Below are positions 26,667 through 37,040 of a stretch of 64,000 nt of DNA, one piece after another. The notes beneath the pieces were generated by a model, which saw nothing but the letters and a program-made list of their open reading frames with translations, searched no databases and was not told where the DNA came from. The position numbers were made by a program, and so were the translations under genes. The stretch comes from Ferrigenium straubiae (GTDB lineage: Bacteria; Pseudomonadota; Gammaproteobacteria; Burkholderiales; Gallionellaceae): contig JAHQXD010000002.1 of assembly GCA_019449655.1 (NCBI GenBank), positions 603,843-667,842 of the forward strand, read 5' to 3'. Numbering within the stretch: the stretch's first letter is position 1; each line of letters begins with the position of its first letter.

Positions 26667-27470
26667 TTGTCTTCTCCTGCATTGGCAGAAATTCGCGATC
26701 TCAATTTCGCCTACGATAAGCGCCCCGTCCTGAAAGGCATCAATATGGTTTTCCCCAAGGGAAAGCTGATTGCCATCATGGGCTTGAGCGGCTGTGGCAA
26801 GACCACGCTGCTGCGCCATATCGGCGGTGCGCTCAAGCCGACCAGCGGTTATGTCAAGGTGGCCGGCCAGGTGCTGCACGAACTGGATCAGGACGGTTTG
26901 TACGCCATGCGGCGCAAGATGGGCATGTTGTTCCAGTTCGGCGCGCTGTTCACCGACATGTCGGTATACGACAACGTGGCATTCCAGATGCGCGAGCATA
27001 CCAACCTGCCGGAAGAGCTCATCCATGACCTGGTGTTGATGAAGCTGCATGCGGTGGGATTGCGCGGCACGCATAATTTGATGCCTTCGGAGCTGTCAGG
27101 CGGCATGGCGCGGCGCGTGGCGCTGGCGCGCACCGTGGCGCTGGACCCGATGCTCATCATGTATGATGAGCCGTTTGCTGGGCTGGATCCGATTTCGCTG
27201 ACGGTGGTCGGCGACCTGATTCGCAGCCTGAACGATGCGTTGGGTGCGACCTCGATCATCGTCACGCACGACATTCAGGAGTCGCTGAAGATCGTGGATT
27301 ACGTTTATTTCATGGCCAACGGCGTGATCGAGGCGGAGGGCACGCCCGACGAAATCCGCGCATCGGGCCAGGAATTCGTGCACCAGTTCGTGCACGGCGA
27401 GATGGACGGGCCGGTGCCCTTCCATTATCCGGGTAGCGATTACCGTCAAGACATGAATCTGGGAGGCTGA
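26667..27470 (+). CDS. mlaF: phospholipid ABC transporter ATP-binding protein MlaF
   Basis: ATPase of the MlaFEDB complex, which moves phospholipids between the inner membrane and the periplasmic carrier to keep the outer membrane asymmetric. Walker A GLSGCGKTT is near residue 39, the signature LSGGMARRV near 144 and Walker B MLIMYDEPFAGLDP near 165. 267 residues. No ATG is available near the conserved N terminus; TTG at 26667 is the best start and has only weak upstream complementarity. First gene of mlaFEDCB. Confidence 0.95.
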   Translation: MSSPALAEIRDLNFAYDKRPVLKGINMVFPKGKLIAIMGLSGCGKTTLLRHIGGALKPTSGYVKVAGQVLHELDQDGLYAMRRKMGMLFQFGALFTDMSVYDNVAFQMREHTNLPEELIHDLVLMKLHAVGLRGTHNLMPSELSGGMARRVALARTVALDPMLIMYDEPFAGLDPISLTVVGDLIRSLNDALGATSIIVTHDIQESLKIVDYVYFMANGVIEAEGTPDEIRASGQEFVHQFVHGEMDGPVPFHYPGSDYRQDMNLGG

Positions 27471-27474
27471 CACA

Positions 27475-28263
27475 ATGCCGGCAGTTAAAGTATTCAAGGG
27501 AATAGGCCATCGCACGGTCAATGCGGTGTGGCGCATCGGCGTGGCGACGCGCTTTTTTCTGCTCACGCTGACGCACTCGGGCAGCGGCTTCCGGCGCTTC
27601 CACCTGGTCATCAAGGAGCTGTTTTCCACCGGCGTGATGTCGCTCATCATCATTATCGTGGCGGGGCTGTTCGTCGGCATGGTGCTCGGCCTGCAGGGCT
27701 ACGAGACGCTCAAGCGCTACGGTTCGGAATCGGCGCTGGGCAGCATGGTGGCGCTCTCCCTGGTGCGCGAACTGGGGCCGGTGGTGGCCGCGCTGCTGTT
27801 CGCCAGTCGCGCCGGTTCGGCGATGACGGCTGAAATTGGGCTGATGAAGGCGACCGAGCAGATCTCCGCGATGGAAATGATGGCGGTCAACCCGATCGCG
27901 CGCATTGTCGCACCGCGCTTCTGGGCGGGCGTGATTTCCATGCCGCTGCTGGCCGCCATGTTCAGCGCGGTGGGGGTGTTCGGCGGCTACTTCGTCGGCG
28001 TGGTGCAGATCGGCGTGGACGAGGGTTCGTTCTGGTCGCAGATGCAGTCCGCCGTGGATTTTCGCGAGGACATCCTGAACGGTGTGCTCAAGAGTTTCGT
28101 GTTCGGCATCGTGGTGACGGTGATCGCGCTGTTCGAGGGCTACGATGCGCCGCCGACGGCGGAAGGAGTCTCCGGCGCGACGACGCGTACGGTGGTTACT
28201 TCGTCGCTGGCGATATTGATGCTGGATTTTATTTTGACCGCAATCATGTTTAGGGGAAATTGA
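27475..28263 (+). CDS. mlaE: phospholipid ABC transporter permease MlaE
   Basis: An inner-membrane permease of the MlaE/YrbE family, 262 residues, with about five membrane segments (first at LIIIIVAGLFVGMVLGL). Conserved family segments VRELGPVVAALLFASRAGSAMTAEIG and MEMMAVNPI are present. GGGAGG overlaps the end of mlaF and serves as its ribosome-binding site. Confidence 0.95.
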   Translation: MPAVKVFKGIGHRTVNAVWRIGVATRFFLLTLTHSGSGFRRFHLVIKELFSTGVMSLIIIIVAGLFVGMVLGLQGYETLKRYGSESALGSMVALSLVRELGPVVAALLFASRAGSAMTAEIGLMKATEQISAMEMMAVNPIARIVAPRFWAGVISMPLLAAMFSAVGVFGGYFVGVVQIGVDEGSFWSQMQSAVDFREDILNGVLKSFVFGIVVTVIALFEGYDAPPTAEGVSGATTRTVVTSSLAILMLDFILTAIMFRGN

Positions 28264-28266
28264 GTT

Positions 28267-28731
28267 ATGGAACGCACGACGGTTGATTTGTGGGTGGGGA
28301 TATTCGTGGTGGCAGGCATTGCCGCATTGGTGATGCTGGCAATGAAGGTGGGGAACCTGGGCACCTACAACGTGTCGGAGTCCTATCAGGTGCATGCCTA
28401 TTTTTCGAACATTGGCGGCCTGAAACCCAAGGCGTCGATCAAGAGCGCGGGCGTGCTGGTGGGGCGCGTGACGGACATCACCCTGGATACGGGGCGCTAC
28501 GAGGCCAAGGTGGTGATGAGCCTGGACAAGCGCTACCAGTTCCCGAAGGACACGTTTGCCAATATCCTGACTTCCGGCCTGCTGGGCGAACAGTACGTCG
28601 GCCTGATGCCCGGCGGCGACGATCAGATGCTGAAAAACGGCGATCAACTGAAGAAGACGCAGTCCGCCCTCGTACTGGAAGACCTGATTGGCAAGTTCCT
28701 GTACAGCAAGGCCGAAGAGCCGGCCAAATAA
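28267..28731 (+). CDS. mlaD: MCE-domain lipid-binding protein MlaD
   Basis: A 154-residue protein with one N-terminal anchor (LWVGIFVVAGIAALVMLAM) and a single MCE domain (YFSNIGGLKPKASIKSAGVLVGRV). MlaD hexamers form the periplasmic lipid channel above MlaFE. It follows mlaE by 3 bases. Confidence 0.95.
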   Translation: MERTTVDLWVGIFVVAGIAALVMLAMKVGNLGTYNVSESYQVHAYFSNIGGLKPKASIKSAGVLVGRVTDITLDTGRYEAKVVMSLDKRYQFPKDTFANILTSGLLGEQYVGLMPGGDDQMLKNGDQLKKTQSALVLEDLIGKFLYSKAEEPAK

Positions 28732-28748
28732 TCTAAGGAGTTTTGGGA

Positions 28749-29381
28749 ATGAAGATGTTGCTGAAAGTTGTTGCAGTTTTGTTTTGCATGATGGGTGTTG
28801 CGCAGGCCGAAGTGGTCGCGCCTGATACGTTGATCAAGACCACCGCGCAGGACGTCCTCGAGATCGTCAAACAGGATAAGGATATCCAGGCAGGCAACCA
28901 GAAGAAAATCCTGGATCTGGTGGATGCCAAGGTGCTGCCGCATTTCGACTTTGTGCGCATGACGCAGTTGGCGGTGGGCAAGCATTGGCGCACCGCGACC
29001 AATGAGCAGAAGCAGGCCTTGGTGACGGAGTTCCGCAACATGCTGGTGCGCACCTATACCAAGGCGTTCACGGTCTACCGCGATCAGACGGTGGAGGTGA
29101 AGCCGTTCAAGATGGCTTCCGACACGACCGAAGCGACCGTCAAGACCACCATCAACAAGCCGGGCGCGCCGCCGGTTCCGGTCGATTACGAAATGAGGAA
29201 GACGGCCGACGGCTGGAAGGCGTTCGACGTGGCCATAGAGGGGGTCAGCATGGTGAATAGCTATCGCGGCACTTTTGACACGCAGATACAGCAAAACGGC
29301 ATCGACGGGCTGATCAAGATGCTGTCCGACAAGAATGCCAATGCCGCCAATGTCCCCTTGCAGAAGGCGGAGAAAAAGTGA
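28749..29381 (+). CDS. mlaC: periplasmic phospholipid-binding protein MlaC
   Basis: The soluble carrier shuttling lipids between MlaA at the outer membrane and MlaFEDB. The signal peptide MKMLLKVVAVLFCMMGVAQA is followed by the MlaC/Ttg2D fold (VLPHFDFVRMTQLAVGKHWR, TIDYEMRK-like segment VPVDYEMRKTADGWKAFDV). Start at ATG 28749 is chosen from AAGGAG 8 bases upstream. 210 residues. It overlaps mlaB by 4 bases. Confidence 0.94.
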   Translation: MKMLLKVVAVLFCMMGVAQAEVVAPDTLIKTTAQDVLEIVKQDKDIQAGNQKKILDLVDAKVLPHFDFVRMTQLAVGKHWRTATNEQKQALVTEFRNMLVRTYTKAFTVYRDQTVEVKPFKMASDTTEATVKTTINKPGAPPVPVDYEMRKTADGWKAFDVAIEGVSMVNSYRGTFDTQIQQNGIDGLIKMLSDKNANAANVPLQKAEKK

Positions 29382-29665
29382 TCGCACGCGAGGATGGCCG
29401 GCTGGTGGTGCGCGGCCGCCTGACCATCGCGACCGTACCCGCGTTGTTTGAAGCGGGCCTGCAGCATCTGGCCAGCGAGGATATGCTGGTGGACTTCTCC
29501 CAGGTCGAGGCGGTCGATTCCGCGGCGGTTAGCATGCTGCTGGGCTGGTTGCGCGCTGCGCAGCGCAGCCAGCGCACCCTGCGCGTGACCGGCCTGCCGG
29601 AAGACCTGCTCAGCCTGGCGCGTCTGTATGGCGTGGCCGACCTGCTGCCGCAGCAATCCGCCTGA
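29378..29665 (+). CDS. mlaB: STAS-domain protein MlaB
   Basis: A 95-residue STAS protein that stabilises and regulates MlaF. Conserved VDFSQVEAVDSAAVSMLLGW surrounds the STAS phosphorylation-site region. GTG start overlapping the mlaC stop. Last gene of the mla operon; mlaA is not in the window. Confidence 0.9.
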   Translation: MIAREDGRLVVRGRLTIATVPALFEAGLQHLASEDMLVDFSQVEAVDSAAVSMLLGWLRAAQRSQRTLRVTGLPEDLLSLARLYGVADLLPQQSA

Positions 29666-29685
29666 AACAACCCCGGAAAATACGC

Positions 29686-29781
29686 CTCACCACGAAGTAC
29701 ACAGAGGCCACGAAGGTTTTGGAATGGGGCTCATTTAGCAGCAATATGTTTTTCTTCGCGCACTTCGTGTGCTTAGTGGTT
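29686..29781. repeat. imperfect inverted repeat between mlaB and ibaG
   Basis: The left arm CTCACCACGAAGTACAC (29686 on) and the right arm ending GTGTGCTTAGTGGTT (29781) are largely complementary around ACCAC-GAAG-ACAC units. It resembles dispersed intergenic palindromes rather than a terminator. Confidence 0.6.
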
Positions 29782-29801
29782 CAAACAGGAAATTCAGAAT
29801 A

Positions 29802-30041
29802 ATGGTCACTCCGGAAAGCATTGAAATCGGTATAGCGCAGGGCATGGCGACCGAGTACCTGAGCGTGGACGGCGACGGCCGCCACTTCGAAGCGATAGTG
29901 GTCAGCGATGCGTTCGCCGGCAAGAGCCGCGTGCAGCGCCACCAACTGGTCTATCAGACCCTGGGCGAGCGGATGCGCGAGGAAATCCACGCGCTGTCGA
30001 TAAAAACCTATACGCCGCAAGAATGGGAAAACAGGGGTTAA
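29802..30041 (+). CDS. ibaG: BolA family protein IbaG
   Basis: A small BolA/IbaG-type protein, 79 residues, expected to work with a monothiol glutaredoxin in Fe-S handling and acid response. VDGDGRHFEAIVVSDAFAGKSRVQRHQLVY contains the conserved FEAIVVSxxFxGxxxVxRHQxVY pattern. The ATG at 29802 has AGGA upstream. The mla-ibaG-murA order is conserved in proteobacteria and supports the call. Confidence 0.92.
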   Translation: MVTPESIEIGIAQGMATEYLSVDGDGRHFEAIVVSDAFAGKSRVQRHQLVYQTLGERMREEIHALSIKTYTPQEWENRG

Positions 30042-30052
30042 ACATTTAGCTT

Positions 30053-31385
<1,333 letters not shown>

Positions 31386-31392
31386 TTTTCAT

Positions 31393-31450
31393 CCGTTCGC
31401 CCTGAGCTTGTCGAAGGGCAACCGTCATTCCGGCGGAGGCCGGAATCCAG
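31393..31450. repeat. two adjoining dispersed repeat units after murA
   Basis: 31393-31424 matches the CCGTTCGCCCTGAGC...GTCGAAGG unit found split in cysS and again at 61706. 31424-31450 matches one arm of the glnS-cysS inverted repeat with a single difference. Two families meeting here suggests a preferred site for such elements. Confidence 0.8.
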
Positions 31451-31802
31451 TGTCAAAATCAAACTCAAAACCGCTGGGGGTTGCCCGGCAGCAAGTCACC
31501 TTCTTTTGCGTCGCCAAAAGAAGGTAACCGAAGAAAAGGCGACCCCGGTTTGCCGCCCCCTTCGGGGGTTACCTCGCTCAGCCACAAACGAGCGGGGCTG
31601 CGCAACTCGCACGATCCGCTGCGCGGCCACGTGCTCAAACAGTGCTCGCCCAACAACACCGCTCGTTTACGCCTGATCGAGGCGGCGCACAGGGGAAACG
31701 AAAAGCAGATTTCGTAGGGCGGGTTAGCAAAGCGTAACCCGCCGGATGATTGTTTGATACATAGGGCGCATTACGCCTTGCGGCTAATGCGCCCCAAGGT
31801 GG
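31451..31802. other. repeat-rich intergenic stretch without a convincing gene
   Basis: It contains several hairpins: CTTCTTTTGCGTCGCCAAAAGAAG near 31500; GGCGGGTTA / TAACCCGCC (31718-31743); and GGGCGCATTA / TAATGCGCCC (31764-31794). An open frame at 31481-31717 (78 codons) has Pro/Arg/Ser-rich low-complexity content, no Shine-Dalgarno and overlaps these repeats, so it is not called a gene. Confidence 0.65.
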
Positions 31803-32429
31803 CTACGTTTCGGTAGCAAGAAATGGGAACTGTGGCCAGCATGCAACGCGAATGTTGTTGAAGATGGAGTTGTCCTCTGTGCCATGTGTAGCAAGGCAAA
31901 GGTAGTAGTTTTTCCCCTCATGTTTGGCGAAGATAATCCATTCGCCCGTTAAATTTCCATCTTCCGCTCTCTGCTCAAAGGCCTCCACCGTGACGCGATG
32001 AGATAGCTCACGAATCATGCTTTCGGTTACGACAGGAGATTTGTTTGGGTCGAGAACTTCTTTCACCAATTTTTCCAGCTTGCCGCCGGATAGATGGTTC
32101 ATCATGTTGTGCGCCATGAACTTAGAACAAAAGAAGTGCTTATGCCACAGGCCTTTTAAGGGAGCATGAGCGAACTGCGATGCGGGCTTGGTTCTCGTTA
32201 TCCTTGAAGAATCCTCCAGAGTGCGAATTTCATCAACGATCTGAAAGGGATTGATCCCGTGAAGTTTCTCGTACGAAAGCAGATTGAGGACGAGCAGCCA
32301 GCTATATCGGTCTTCCGCATGGAGGTCGAGACGAAGCGCATCTGCATACCCTTTGAGGTCGTCGCTTGTGACAACCTCAGTTCGGTTACCAATGTGGACA
32401 TTGAAGGATATTGCGAAGGGTGAGGTCAT
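31803..32429 (-). CDS. hypothetical protein, orphan between murA and hisG
   Basis: A 208-residue soluble protein not recognised as a family. No signal peptide or membrane span. Its base composition is clearly more AT-rich than its neighbours. It interrupts the usual murA-hisG adjacency and is oriented opposite to both, next to a block of repeats, which suggests acquisition. Features include HKHFFCSKFMAHN and a C-terminal GKNYYLCLATHG segment. Confidence 0.7.
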   Translation of the reverse strand: MTSPFAISFNVHIGNRTEVVTSDDLKGYADALRLDLHAEDRYSWLLVLNLLSYEKLHGINPFQIVDEIRTLEDSSRITRTKPASQFAHAPLKGLWHKHFFCSKFMAHNMMNHLSGGKLEKLVKEVLDPNKSPVVTESMIRELSHRVTVEAFEQRAEDGNLTGEWIIFAKHEGKNYYLCLATHGTEDNSIFNNIRVACWPQFPFLATET

Positions 32430-32525
32430 CGTCGCCTAACGTGTGATAAATGGGAAAAACGGCATTTCATCTTACCCTGCATTTAACGGTAAAATGCACG
32501 CCTTTGCATAAACCGCCGAACCCGC

Positions 32526-33167
32526 ATGACCATCACCATCGCCCTCTCCAAGGGCCGCATCTTCGAGGAAACTCTGCCGCTATTACAGGCGGCAGGCATC
32601 ACGCCATTGGAAGACCCGGAGACTTCGCGCAAGCTGATTCTGCCGACCAATCGTGCCGATGTGCGGCTCATCATCGTGCGCGCTTCCGACGTGCCGACCT
32701 ATGTGCAGTACGGTGCGGCGGATATGGGCGTGGCGGGCAAGGACGTGCTCAACGAGCATGGCGGCGTCGGGCTTTACCAGCCGCTCGACCTGAACATCGC
32801 GCGTTGCCGCATGATGGTCGCGGTGCGCAACGATTTCGATTACGACTCCGCGGTGCGCCAGGGCGCGCGGCTACGCGTGGCGACCAAGTACGTGCAGACC
32901 GCGCGCGACCACTTCGCGGCGAAGGGTGTGCATGTCGATCTCATCAAGCTGTACGGCTCGATGGAGCTCGCGCCACTGGTCGGGCTGTCGGATGCGATCG
33001 TCGACCTGGTGAGCAGCGGCGGTACGCTGAAGGCCAACAACCTCAAGGCGGTCGAGCATATCGCCGACATCTCGTCGCGCCTGGTGGTGAACCAGGCCGC
33101 ACTGAAGCTGAAGCATGGCGCGATCCAGCCGCTGCTGGATGCGTTCGCCAAAGCGATCGTGAAGTAA
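32526..33167 (+). CDS. hisG: ATP phosphoribosyltransferase, short form
   Basis: First step of histidine synthesis. The 213 residues are the short form lacking the C-terminal regulatory domain, which needs the HisZ subunit (not in the window). Conserved segments [25 protein letters not shown] and the PRPP-binding region [14 protein letters not shown] are present. A weak -10 (TAAAAT, 32490) lies upstream. Nine bases separate it from hisD. Confidence 0.96.
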   Translation: MTITIALSKGRIFEETLPLLQAAGITPLEDPETSRKLILPTNRADVRLIIVRASDVPTYVQYGAADMGVAGKDVLNEHGGVGLYQPLDLNIARCRMMVAVRNDFDYDSAVRQGARLRVATKYVQTARDHFAAKGVHVDLIKLYGSMELAPLVGLSDAIVDLVSSGGTLKANNLKAVEHIADISSRLVVNQAALKLKHGAIQPLLDAFAKAIVK

Positions 33168-33176
33168 GGAACCGCC

Positions 33177-34481
33177 ATGAATATCAGGAAATTTTCCAGC
33201 CGTGCGGCTGGGTTCGATGAGGAACTGACAAGGCTGCTGGCCTTCGAGGAAACCGCCGACGAGAAGCTGGAGGCGACCGTTGCTTCCATCCTCGCCGACG
33301 TGAAGAAGCGCGGCGATGCGGCCGTGCTGGAATACACGCGCAAGTTCGACCGCCTGCCGCTGGAGTCTGCCGCCGCGATGGAGTTGCCAGAGAGCGAACT
33401 CAAGGCGGCATTCGACGGCCTGCCTGCCGAGCAGAAGAGCGCGCTGGAGCAGGCCGCGCAGCGCGTCACCGACTATCACCAGAAGCAGGTGCAGGCTTCG
33501 TGGAGCTACACCGAGACCGACGGTACGCTGCTCGGCCAGCAGGTCACGCCGCTGGATCGCGTCGGCCTGTACGTGCCGGGCGGCAAGGCGGCCTATCCGT
33601 CTTCGGTACTGATGAACGCGCTGCCCGCGAAGGTCGCGGGGGTGGGCGAACTCATCATGGTGGTGCCGACTCCGGACGGCGTGAAGAATCAATTGGTGCT
33701 CGCGGCGGCTTATCTGTCCGGCGTGGATCGCGTGTTCACCATCGGCGGCGCGCAGGCGGTGGCGGCGCTGGCCTACGGCACAGCGACCATCCCGAAAGTG
33801 GACAAGATCGTCGGCCCCGGCAACGCCTACGTCGCCTCGGCCAAGCGCCGCGTGTTCGGCGCGTGCGGCATCGACATGATCGCCGGGCCTTCCGAGATTC
33901 TGGTGATCTGCGACGGCCAGACCAACCCGGACTGGATCGCGATGGATTTGTTTTCGCAGGCCGAGCACGACGAACTGGCGCAGGCCATCCTGCTGTCGCC
34001 GGATGAAAAATTCATCGAAGCGGTCGCAGCCAGCGCCGACCGCCTGCTGGAACAGATGCCACGCCGCAACATCATCCGAACCGCGCTGGAGAATCGCGGC
34101 GCCTTGATTCAGGTCGCCGATCTCGACGAGGCCTGCGTGATCAGCAACCGCATTGCCCCCGAGCACCTGGAGCTGTCGGTTGCAGACCCGCAAGCGCTCT
34201 TGCCGAAGCTGAAACATGCCGGCGCGATCTTCATGGGGCGCTACACCTCGGAATCGCTCGGTGACTACTGCGCCGGGCCGAATCATGTCCTGCCGACCTC
34301 GGGCACCGCGCGCTTCTCCTCGCCGCTGGGCGTGTATGACTTCCAGAAACGCAGCAGCCTGATCCAGGTCTCCGCGCAGGGCGCGCAGAAGCTCGGCGCG
34401 ATCGCCTCCACCCTGGCATTCGGCGAGGGCTTGCAGGCGCACGCGCAGTCGGCGCTGTTCAGGGAAGGCTCGACGCGCTAA
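33177..34481 (+). CDS. hisD: histidinol dehydrogenase
   Basis: Last two oxidations of histidine synthesis, a zinc enzyme. Conserved [40 protein letters not shown] and the active-site Glu-His segment IAPEHLEL are all present. 434 residues, family length. Probably an operon with hisG; the other his genes are elsewhere. Confidence 0.97.
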   Translation: MNIRKFSSRAAGFDEELTRLLAFEETADEKLEATVASILADVKKRGDAAVLEYTRKFDRLPLESAAAMELPESELKAAFDGLPAEQKSALEQAAQRVTDYHQKQVQASWSYTETDGTLLGQQVTPLDRVGLYVPGGKAAYPSSVLMNALPAKVAGVGELIMVVPTPDGVKNQLVLAAAYLSGVDRVFTIGGAQAVAALAYGTATIPKVDKIVGPGNAYVASAKRRVFGACGIDMIAGPSEILVICDGQTNPDWIAMDLFSQAEHDELAQAILLSPDEKFIEAVAASADRLLEQMPRRNIIRTALENRGALIQVADLDEACVISNRIAPEHLELSVADPQALLPKLKHAGAIFMGRYTSESLGDYCAGPNHVLPTSGTARFSSPLGVYDFQKRSSLIQVSAQGAQKLGAIASTLAFGEGLQAHAQSALFREGSTR

Positions 34482-34504
34482 ACCGGTTTGCAACCAGCTT
34501 TATT

Positions 34505-34533
34505 TTGACAAACCGCCGGGCATTCACGATAAT
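34505..34533 (+). promoter_or_regulatory. tRNA-Lys promoter TTGACA-N17-GATAAT
   Basis: A near-consensus sigma-70 promoter: perfect -35 at 34505-34510, 17 bases, GATAAT at 34528-34533. Transcription begins near 34540, ahead of the tRNA at 34564. Confidence 0.85.
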
Positions 34534-34563
34534 GCGCGCCGCTTTTGATGTTCGCATCGAAAC

Positions 34564-34639
34564 GGGTCGTTAGCTCAGCTGGTAGAGCAGTGGACTCTTA
34601 ATCCATTGGTCGAAGGTTCAAATCCTTCACGGCCCACCA
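34564..34639 (+). tRNA. tRNA-Lys(CTT)
   Basis: A 76-base cloverleaf with encoded CCA. The acceptor GGGTCGT pairs with ACGGCCC with one T:G wobble. The anticodon loop is CTCTTAA, giving CTT (reads AAG). The body closely resembles enterobacterial tRNA-Lys. Confidence 0.94.
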
Positions 34640-34644
34640 GATAC

Positions 34645-34675
34645 AAGGACTTGGACGATCTCCAAGTCCTTTTTT
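34645..34675 (+). terminator. tRNA-Lys terminator
   Basis: An 11-bp stem AAGGACTTGGA / TCCAAGTCCTT with loop CGATC, followed by TTTT. Confidence 0.92.
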
Positions 34676-34747
34676 GTTGAATTCAGGGCCGCTTTTTTTC
34701 ATTCGGCGTGGATTTTGGCAACCGCTTCCTTTATCATGTCGCATCGA

Positions 34748-34867
34748 TTTGAGGCGTAAAAGAATTGGCGGGTCTCCCCGCATTGCAGGTTGGTGAATCT
34801 GGTCAGGTCCGGAAGGAAGCAGCCACAGCCGATTACTGCAAGTGCCGGGGGTAAGGCTCGCCTCCTA
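34748..34867 (+). ncRNA. ffs: 4.5S RNA of the signal recognition particle
   Basis: The conserved SRP domain IV core GGTCAGGTCCGGAAGGAAGC with its GGAA tetraloop is at 34801-34820, followed by AGCC. The ends are inferred from the terminal helix GAGGCG (34751-34756) with CGCCTC (34859-34864). A TATCAT -10 lies at 34732. Its position upstream of dnaX is common in Betaproteobacteria. Confidence 0.93.
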
Positions 34868-34890
34868 TTGTGGAACCATTGGAGAGAGTG

Positions 34891-35421
34891 ATGAAAAAAA
34901 CCGGTTTGCTGATTGGTGCGCTGCTCTTCAGCGGCAACGTGTTCGCCGTGGATGGGATGTACCTTGAGGTTGGCGATGGCAGGTCTTCGAACATAGCGCG
35001 GGTCGGGGCCCTCTGGAACTGGGACAAGCAATGGTTCGCCGAGGGAGACTGGCTGGTGACCGGCTTCTGGGAGGCGTCGCTGGGCTACTGGCACAGCCAC
35101 AGCCAGGCCGCCGGTAACCAGAATATCAAGGATATTGGCATTACCCCGGTGTTTCGCCTGCAGCAGAAAAATCCGGGTGTGTTTGCTCCCTATGCGGAGG
35201 GCGCCATCGGCTTCCACCTGATCACCCCGACTTACATCAATGCGAGCCGGAGGTTCGGCAGCGCTTTCCAGTTCGGTGACCACCTCGGCGTGGGGGCGCG
35301 CTTCGGCGATCGTCGGCAGTTTGACCTGGGCTTTCGCTACCAGCATCTTTCCAACGGCGGTATCAAGCAGCCGAATCAGGGCATCAACTTCAGCCAGGTC
35401 CGCTTCGCCTATTATTTCTGA
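34891..35421 (+). CDS. pagL: lipid A 3-O-deacylase, PagL-like
   Basis: An outer-membrane beta-barrel predicted to remove the 3-O acyl chain of lipid A. The signal peptide MKKTGLLIGALLFSGNVFA comes from ATG 34891, chosen for its GGAGAG site. Alternating aromatic strands end in YYF, the usual barrel C terminus. The catalytic His and Ser lie in RYQHLSN near residue 151. The Glu of the Pseudomonas triad appears to be replaced by Asn or lies elsewhere (NQGINF). 176 residues. It sits between ffs and dnaX. Confidence 0.82.
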   Translation: MKKTGLLIGALLFSGNVFAVDGMYLEVGDGRSSNIARVGALWNWDKQWFAEGDWLVTGFWEASLGYWHSHSQAAGNQNIKDIGITPVFRLQQKNPGVFAPYAEGAIGFHLITPTYINASRRFGSAFQFGDHLGVGARFGDRRQFDLGFRYQHLSNGGIKQPNQGINFSQVRFAYYF

Positions 35422-35432
35422 CGTGGTGTAAC

Positions 35433-37022
35433 TTGTCGGCAACAACCGTCCTCGCGCGCAAATGGCGTCCTAAGACCTTCGCGCAACTGGCGGGGCAGGA
35501 GCATGTCGTCAGGGCTCTCAGCAACGCGCTCGCACAAAACCGGCTGCATCACGCCTATCTGTTCACCGGGACGCGCGGGGTGGGCAAGACGACCATCGCG
35601 CGCATCTTCGCCAAGTCGCTGAATTGCGACTCGGGCGTCACCGCGACGCCATGCGGGGAATGCAGCGCCTGCAAGGAGATCGACAGCGGGCGCTTCGTCG
35701 ACTTGATCGAACTGGATGCCGCGTCCAACACCCAGGTCGACAACATGCGCGAACTGCTGGAAAGCGCGCTGTACGCACCGACCAGCGGGCGCTTCAAGGT
35801 GTACATCATCGACGAAGTGCACATGCTGTCCAAGTCGGCCTTCAATGCGATGCTGAAGACGCTGGAAGAGCCGCCGGGGCACGTAAAATTCATCCTCGCC
35901 ACCACCGACCCGCAGAAGATTCCGGTCACGGTGTTGTCGCGCTGCCTGCAATTCAACCTGAAGCAATTGCCGCCAGCCCTGATCGCGGAGCGCCTGCAGT
36001 ATGTGCTGGAGCAGGAGCAACTTTCCTTCGAGCCTGCGGCGGTCAGCCTCATCGCGCGCGCCGCACAGGGCAGCATGCGCGACGCGCTGAGCCTGATGGA
36101 CCAGGCGATCGCCTTCTCCGCCGGCAAGGTGGAAGAGACGGTAGTGCGCACCATGCTGGGCGCGATAGACCAGGGTTATCTGTTCGATTTGCTTGCGGCG
36201 TTGCGCGAGCAGGACGGCGTGAGGCTGCTTGAAATTGCCGACAGCATGGCTGCGCGCAGCGTGGCGTTCGATGCGGCTCTGCAGGAACTGGCGACATTGC
36301 TGCACCGCATTGCGCTCGCGCAGACCGTGCCGCAGGCGATTGCCGACGACGAGCCGGAGCGGGCGCGTCTGCTGGAACTGGCGCAGGCGTTCACGCCGGA
36401 AGATACGCAGCTGTTCTACCAGATCGCCATCCACGGGCGCGATGAAATCGACTTGGCACCCGACGAATACGCCGGTTTCACAATGACGCTGCTGCGCATG
36501 CTGGCTTTTGCGCCTGCCAAGGGCGCATCGCAGCCGGCCATGGCTGCGCCAGCTGTTGTGCGTCCCGCTGCCTCGGCCGGAGGATCCGGGCAGTCTGCGG
36601 CAGAACCCGCCCCAGCCCGCCGGGCTCCGGGGGATACGGGCATGCCGGACTGGGGGGTGTTGTTGACGCAGTTGAATTTGCAAGGCATGGCGCAACAGTT
36701 GGCGAAACACTGCGTGCTGGAAAGTTTTGCGGACGGGCGGATTGCCCTGTGCCTGTCGCAAGAGCACAAACATCTGCAATCCAGCAAGAATGCCATCGAC
36801 AAACTGCAGGCGGCGCTGAGTGATTATTTCGTCAAACCGGTCAAGCTGAACATTACACTGGGCAAGACTGAAACCGCGACCCCTGCCGTGATGGAGCAGC
36901 AGGCCAAACAATTCAGGCAGCAGCAGGCAAGCGACTCGATCGCCCACGATGATTTTGTGCGCGAGGCGCAGGCAGAACTGGATGCGAACCTGATTACGGA
37001 ATCGGTCAGGCCAATAGAATAA
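35433..37022 (+). CDS. dnaX: DNA polymerase III subunit tau/gamma
   Basis: Clamp-loader ATPase and organiser of the replisome. Walker A GTRGVGKTT is near residue 45, a zinc-binding Cys cluster CGECSAC follows, then DEVHMLS and the SRC motif LSRCLQF. Domain III and a shorter C-terminal tau region with a Pro/Ala-rich linker complete 529 residues. TTG 35433 is the only start consistent with the conserved N terminus. No A-rich frameshift slip site for a gamma form was noticed. It is upstream of ybaB and recR as usual. Confidence 0.96.
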   Translation: MSATTVLARKWRPKTFAQLAGQEHVVRALSNALAQNRLHHAYLFTGTRGVGKTTIARIFAKSLNCDSGVTATPCGECSACKEIDSGRFVDLIELDAASNTQVDNMRELLESALYAPTSGRFKVYIIDEVHMLSKSAFNAMLKTLEEPPGHVKFILATTDPQKIPVTVLSRCLQFNLKQLPPALIAERLQYVLEQEQLSFEPAAVSLIARAAQGSMRDALSLMDQAIAFSAGKVEETVVRTMLGAIDQGYLFDLLAALREQDGVRLLEIADSMAARSVAFDAALQELATLLHRIALAQTVPQAIADDEPERARLLELAQAFTPEDTQLFYQIAIHGRDEIDLAPDEYAGFTMTLLRMLAFAPAKGASQPAMAAPAVVRPAASAGGSGQSAAEPAPARRAPGDTGMPDWGVLLTQLNLQGMAQQLAKHCVLESFADGRIALCLSQEHKHLQSSKNAIDKLQAALSDYFVKPVKLNITLGKTETATPAVMEQQAKQFRQQQASDSIAHDDFVREAQAELDANLITESVRPIE

Positions 37023-37040
37023 TTTCAGGAGGGTGGGAAA

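Noticed and set aside
31481..31717. 78-codon frame in the murA-hisG gap
   Set aside because: It lies over palindromic repeats, lacks a ribosome-binding site, and has Pro/Arg/Ser-rich composition typical of translated repeat DNA.
34564..34680. tRNA-Lys 3' end as a phage or island attachment site
   Set aside because: No integrase and no duplicate of the tRNA 3' end was seen nearby; the following genes are housekeeping.
35433..37022. Programmed frameshift making a gamma form of DnaX
   Set aside because: No A AAA AAG-type slip site with a following stem was noticed in the expected region.
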